Part shown: piece by piece, positions 62,938-64,000 of the stretch
How the letters are laid out: each line of letters starts with the position of its first letter
How positions within the stretch are numbered: position 1 is the stretch's first letter
Source of the DNA: an uncultured Spirochaetaceae bacterium
Lineage (GTDB): Bacteria > Spirochaetota > Spirochaetia > Sphaerochaetales > Sphaerochaetaceae
Length of the DNA: 64,000 nt
Reading direction: 5' to 3'
Assembly (NCBI GenBank): GCA_944388955.1
Contig: CALXKJ010000003.1
Span: forward strand, 82,521-146,520
The notes under the pieces: model-generated
What the model saw: only the letters and a program-made list of their open reading frames with translations
Databases searched by the model: none
What the model was told of the DNA's origin: nothing
Made by a program: the position numbers and the translations under genes

Positions 62938-63187
62938 TGTGGAAAACCTGTGGAAAACTCTGTTGAAAACTGCTTTTCCACAAGCTCATGAACACAATGA
63001 ATTCTTTATTGAAATTATATAAAAACAAGAGTATTGACTGACTTATTATTTAATATAATTATATATAATATAAAAAGTTAATATTTTATCCAAAACTGAC
63101 ATTAAAAATACTATATCTGCTGTTATAAATCATGTTTTCAACCTTTTCCACATGCATTCCACAGAGCTGTGGAAAACCTGTGGAAAA
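62938..63187. other. oriC: Candidate chromosomal replication origin with DnaA-box clusters
   Basis: Perfect boxes of the form TGTGGAAAA or TTTTCCACA at 62938, 62949, 62974 (inverted), 63144 (inverted), 63168 and 63179, plus near matches at 62961 and 63155. In both clusters two boxes are spaced 11 bases apart. Between them 63001-63130 is very AT-rich with long A/T runs, like a DNA unwinding element. There is no gene in 62855-63218. DnaA boxes of many bacteria are TTWTNCACA, which these fit. dnaA itself is not in the window. Confidence 0.7.
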
Positions 63188-63218
63188 CCCATATATAGTG
63201 TCTTGTTGAAAAATAAAG

Positions 63219-64000
63219 GCTCTTCACGTTTTTTTAGGGAATTGAAATCTAACTGAAGGGATGGAGATGAACTGAATCAAAGAGAAGAAGTAATCTTCAT
63301 CCCTGTATCCATAGGCAATCCTCTTAGCAACTTTTATCCTGTTGTTGAATCCTTCAAGCTTGCCTGTGGAGATTGGATGGGAGGCATGGGCAATGAGGCC
63401 ATCCAGCCTTTTTTCCTTCCGCTCGGCGAATCTCACAAGTGCAGGAATCTCGCTTGCCTTAGCACCTTCAAACCATAAAGCCCATCCCTTTCTAGCTTCA
63501 TCCTCATCTCTCAGATCGAAGAGTCTTGTCATCTCCTCCTTCATCGCATGGCAGAGGGCAAGATCGGCATGGTCATCAAGTATTCTTCTCAGGGCAGAGG
63601 CATCCTCATCAGACAGGCTATCCTGTCCTGAAAGAAGTAGCCATCTGGCCCTCTTCACCTCAGAATAAAGCCGTTTCTCTTCTTTTATCTCTTTCTTGGG
63701 ACAGCCATCTTCTTTCAGCTGTTTTGCCAGGGCATTGTGCTTCCTTGCTTCCTCTAGTCTCACGACTCCAAGAACATCCTTACCGAACTGTGCCTGCATG
63801 TGGTATCTGTCGTATACGATCTCTGTCCATGGCATATGCTCGCTCACCAGCGCATTGTAGGAGGCATTCATGTCCATAGCCACGGCTTCAACCTCTGAAA
63901 GATAATCCATATCTATTTCCTGAAAGAATATGGAGAAGTCTGCCTTTGTCCTTCCTTTCCCCACCCAGAGCACATCCCCTGTATCAAGATCCATTACGCA
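63219..64000 (-). mobile_element. ISL3-family insertion sequence, partial
   Basis: Begins at 63219 with GGCTCTTCACG, resembling ISL3-type terminal inverted repeats (usually starting GG(C/G)TCTT), immediately outside the origin-like cluster. The transposase stop codon lies inside this repeat. The other end is outside the window, so a target duplication cannot be checked. Confidence 0.65.
63224..64000 (-). CDS. ISL3-family transposase, 5' part outside window
   Basis: The 258 visible C-terminal residues include the DDE domain: CVMDLDTGDVLWVGKGRT (an ISL3 hallmark), the second Asp region AVAMDMNASYNALV with IVYDRYHMQAQFGK, and the final Glu block ISTGKLEGFNNRIKVAKRIAYGYRD. It ends FQFPKKT. The ATG at 63994 is internal; the frame continues past the window edge. 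The N-terminal zinc-finger/HTH part is not visible. Confidence 0.9.
   Translation of the reverse strand, partial: CVMDLDTGDVLWVGKGRTKADFSIFFQEIDMDYLSEVEAVAMDMNASYNALVSEHMPWTEIVYDRYHMQAQFGKDVLGVVRLEEARKHNALAKQLKEDGCPKKEIKEEKRLYSEVKRARWLLLSGQDSLSDEDASALRRILDDHADLALCHAMKEEMTRLFDLRDEDEARKGWALWFEGAKASEIPALVRFAERKEKRLDGLIAHASHPISTGKLEGFNNRIKVAKRIAYGYRDEDYFFSLIQFISIPSVRFQFPKKT

Overview
The window looks like a chromosomal segment of an anaerobic, host-associated spirochaete, most likely near Sphaerochaeta or Treponema. The evidence is a galactose/glucose-binding protein with the permuted topology known from Treponema MglB-2, many exported proteins ending their signal peptide in FAGG or a loose lipobox, LPP20-type lipoproteins, oxygen-sensitive central enzymes (pyruvate:ferredoxin oxidoreductase, Fe-S serine dehydratase) and a BspA-type LRR surface protein. 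No flagellar genes, rRNA, tRNA or CRISPR array was seen.

Layout. 1-5.5 kb: permuted mglB (cut by the window edge), a small hypothetical gene and nifJ with a long structured leader. 5.5-11.7 kb: a minus-strand envelope cluster of LPP20-type lipoproteins, small beta-barrels and one large barrel protein. 11.8-17.6 kb: gdhA, then a plus-strand set of a small membrane protein, a receiver/PEP-synthase-like protein and an iron alcohol dehydrogenase. 17.65-18.5 kb: a gene-poor stretch that I read as two tandem type I toxin-antitoxin modules. 18.5-26.4 kb: a tightly spaced minus-strand series of an amino-acid ABC transporter, an EamA transporter, topoisomerase IV (parE, parC) and an RluA-type pseudouridine synthase. 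26.4-31.2 kb: two more large envelope paralogues. 31.3-43.3 kb: leuS, sdaA, a DAHP synthase-prephenate dehydratase fusion, nth, an Lgt-like gene, two putative lipases and pth.

43.3-49.2 kb: a small island inserted at the 3' end of pth. A diverged second copy of the pth 3' end lies on its far side. It carries a BspA-like lipoprotein gene, decayed IS debris, and a DUF1016/YhcG-type nuclease gene split cleanly by a TnpB-only IS200/IS605-family element. 49.3-62.9 kb: a large GH13 enzyme, an SDF symporter, an lgt-aminopeptidase P-gpmI operon, ctpA-rsmE and a sigma-54-type AAA+ protein. 62.9-63.2 kb: clustered TGTGGAAAA/TTTTCCACA boxes around a very AT-rich core, a strong candidate replication origin. 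An ISL3-family transposase runs off the right edge.

The most interesting items are the paired toxin-antitoxin loci, the permuted sugar-binding protein, the origin-like box cluster, the pth-bounded island with its TnpB insertion, and a family of three large envelope paralogues. All calls come from reading the sequence and from recalled family knowledge; no database search was run.
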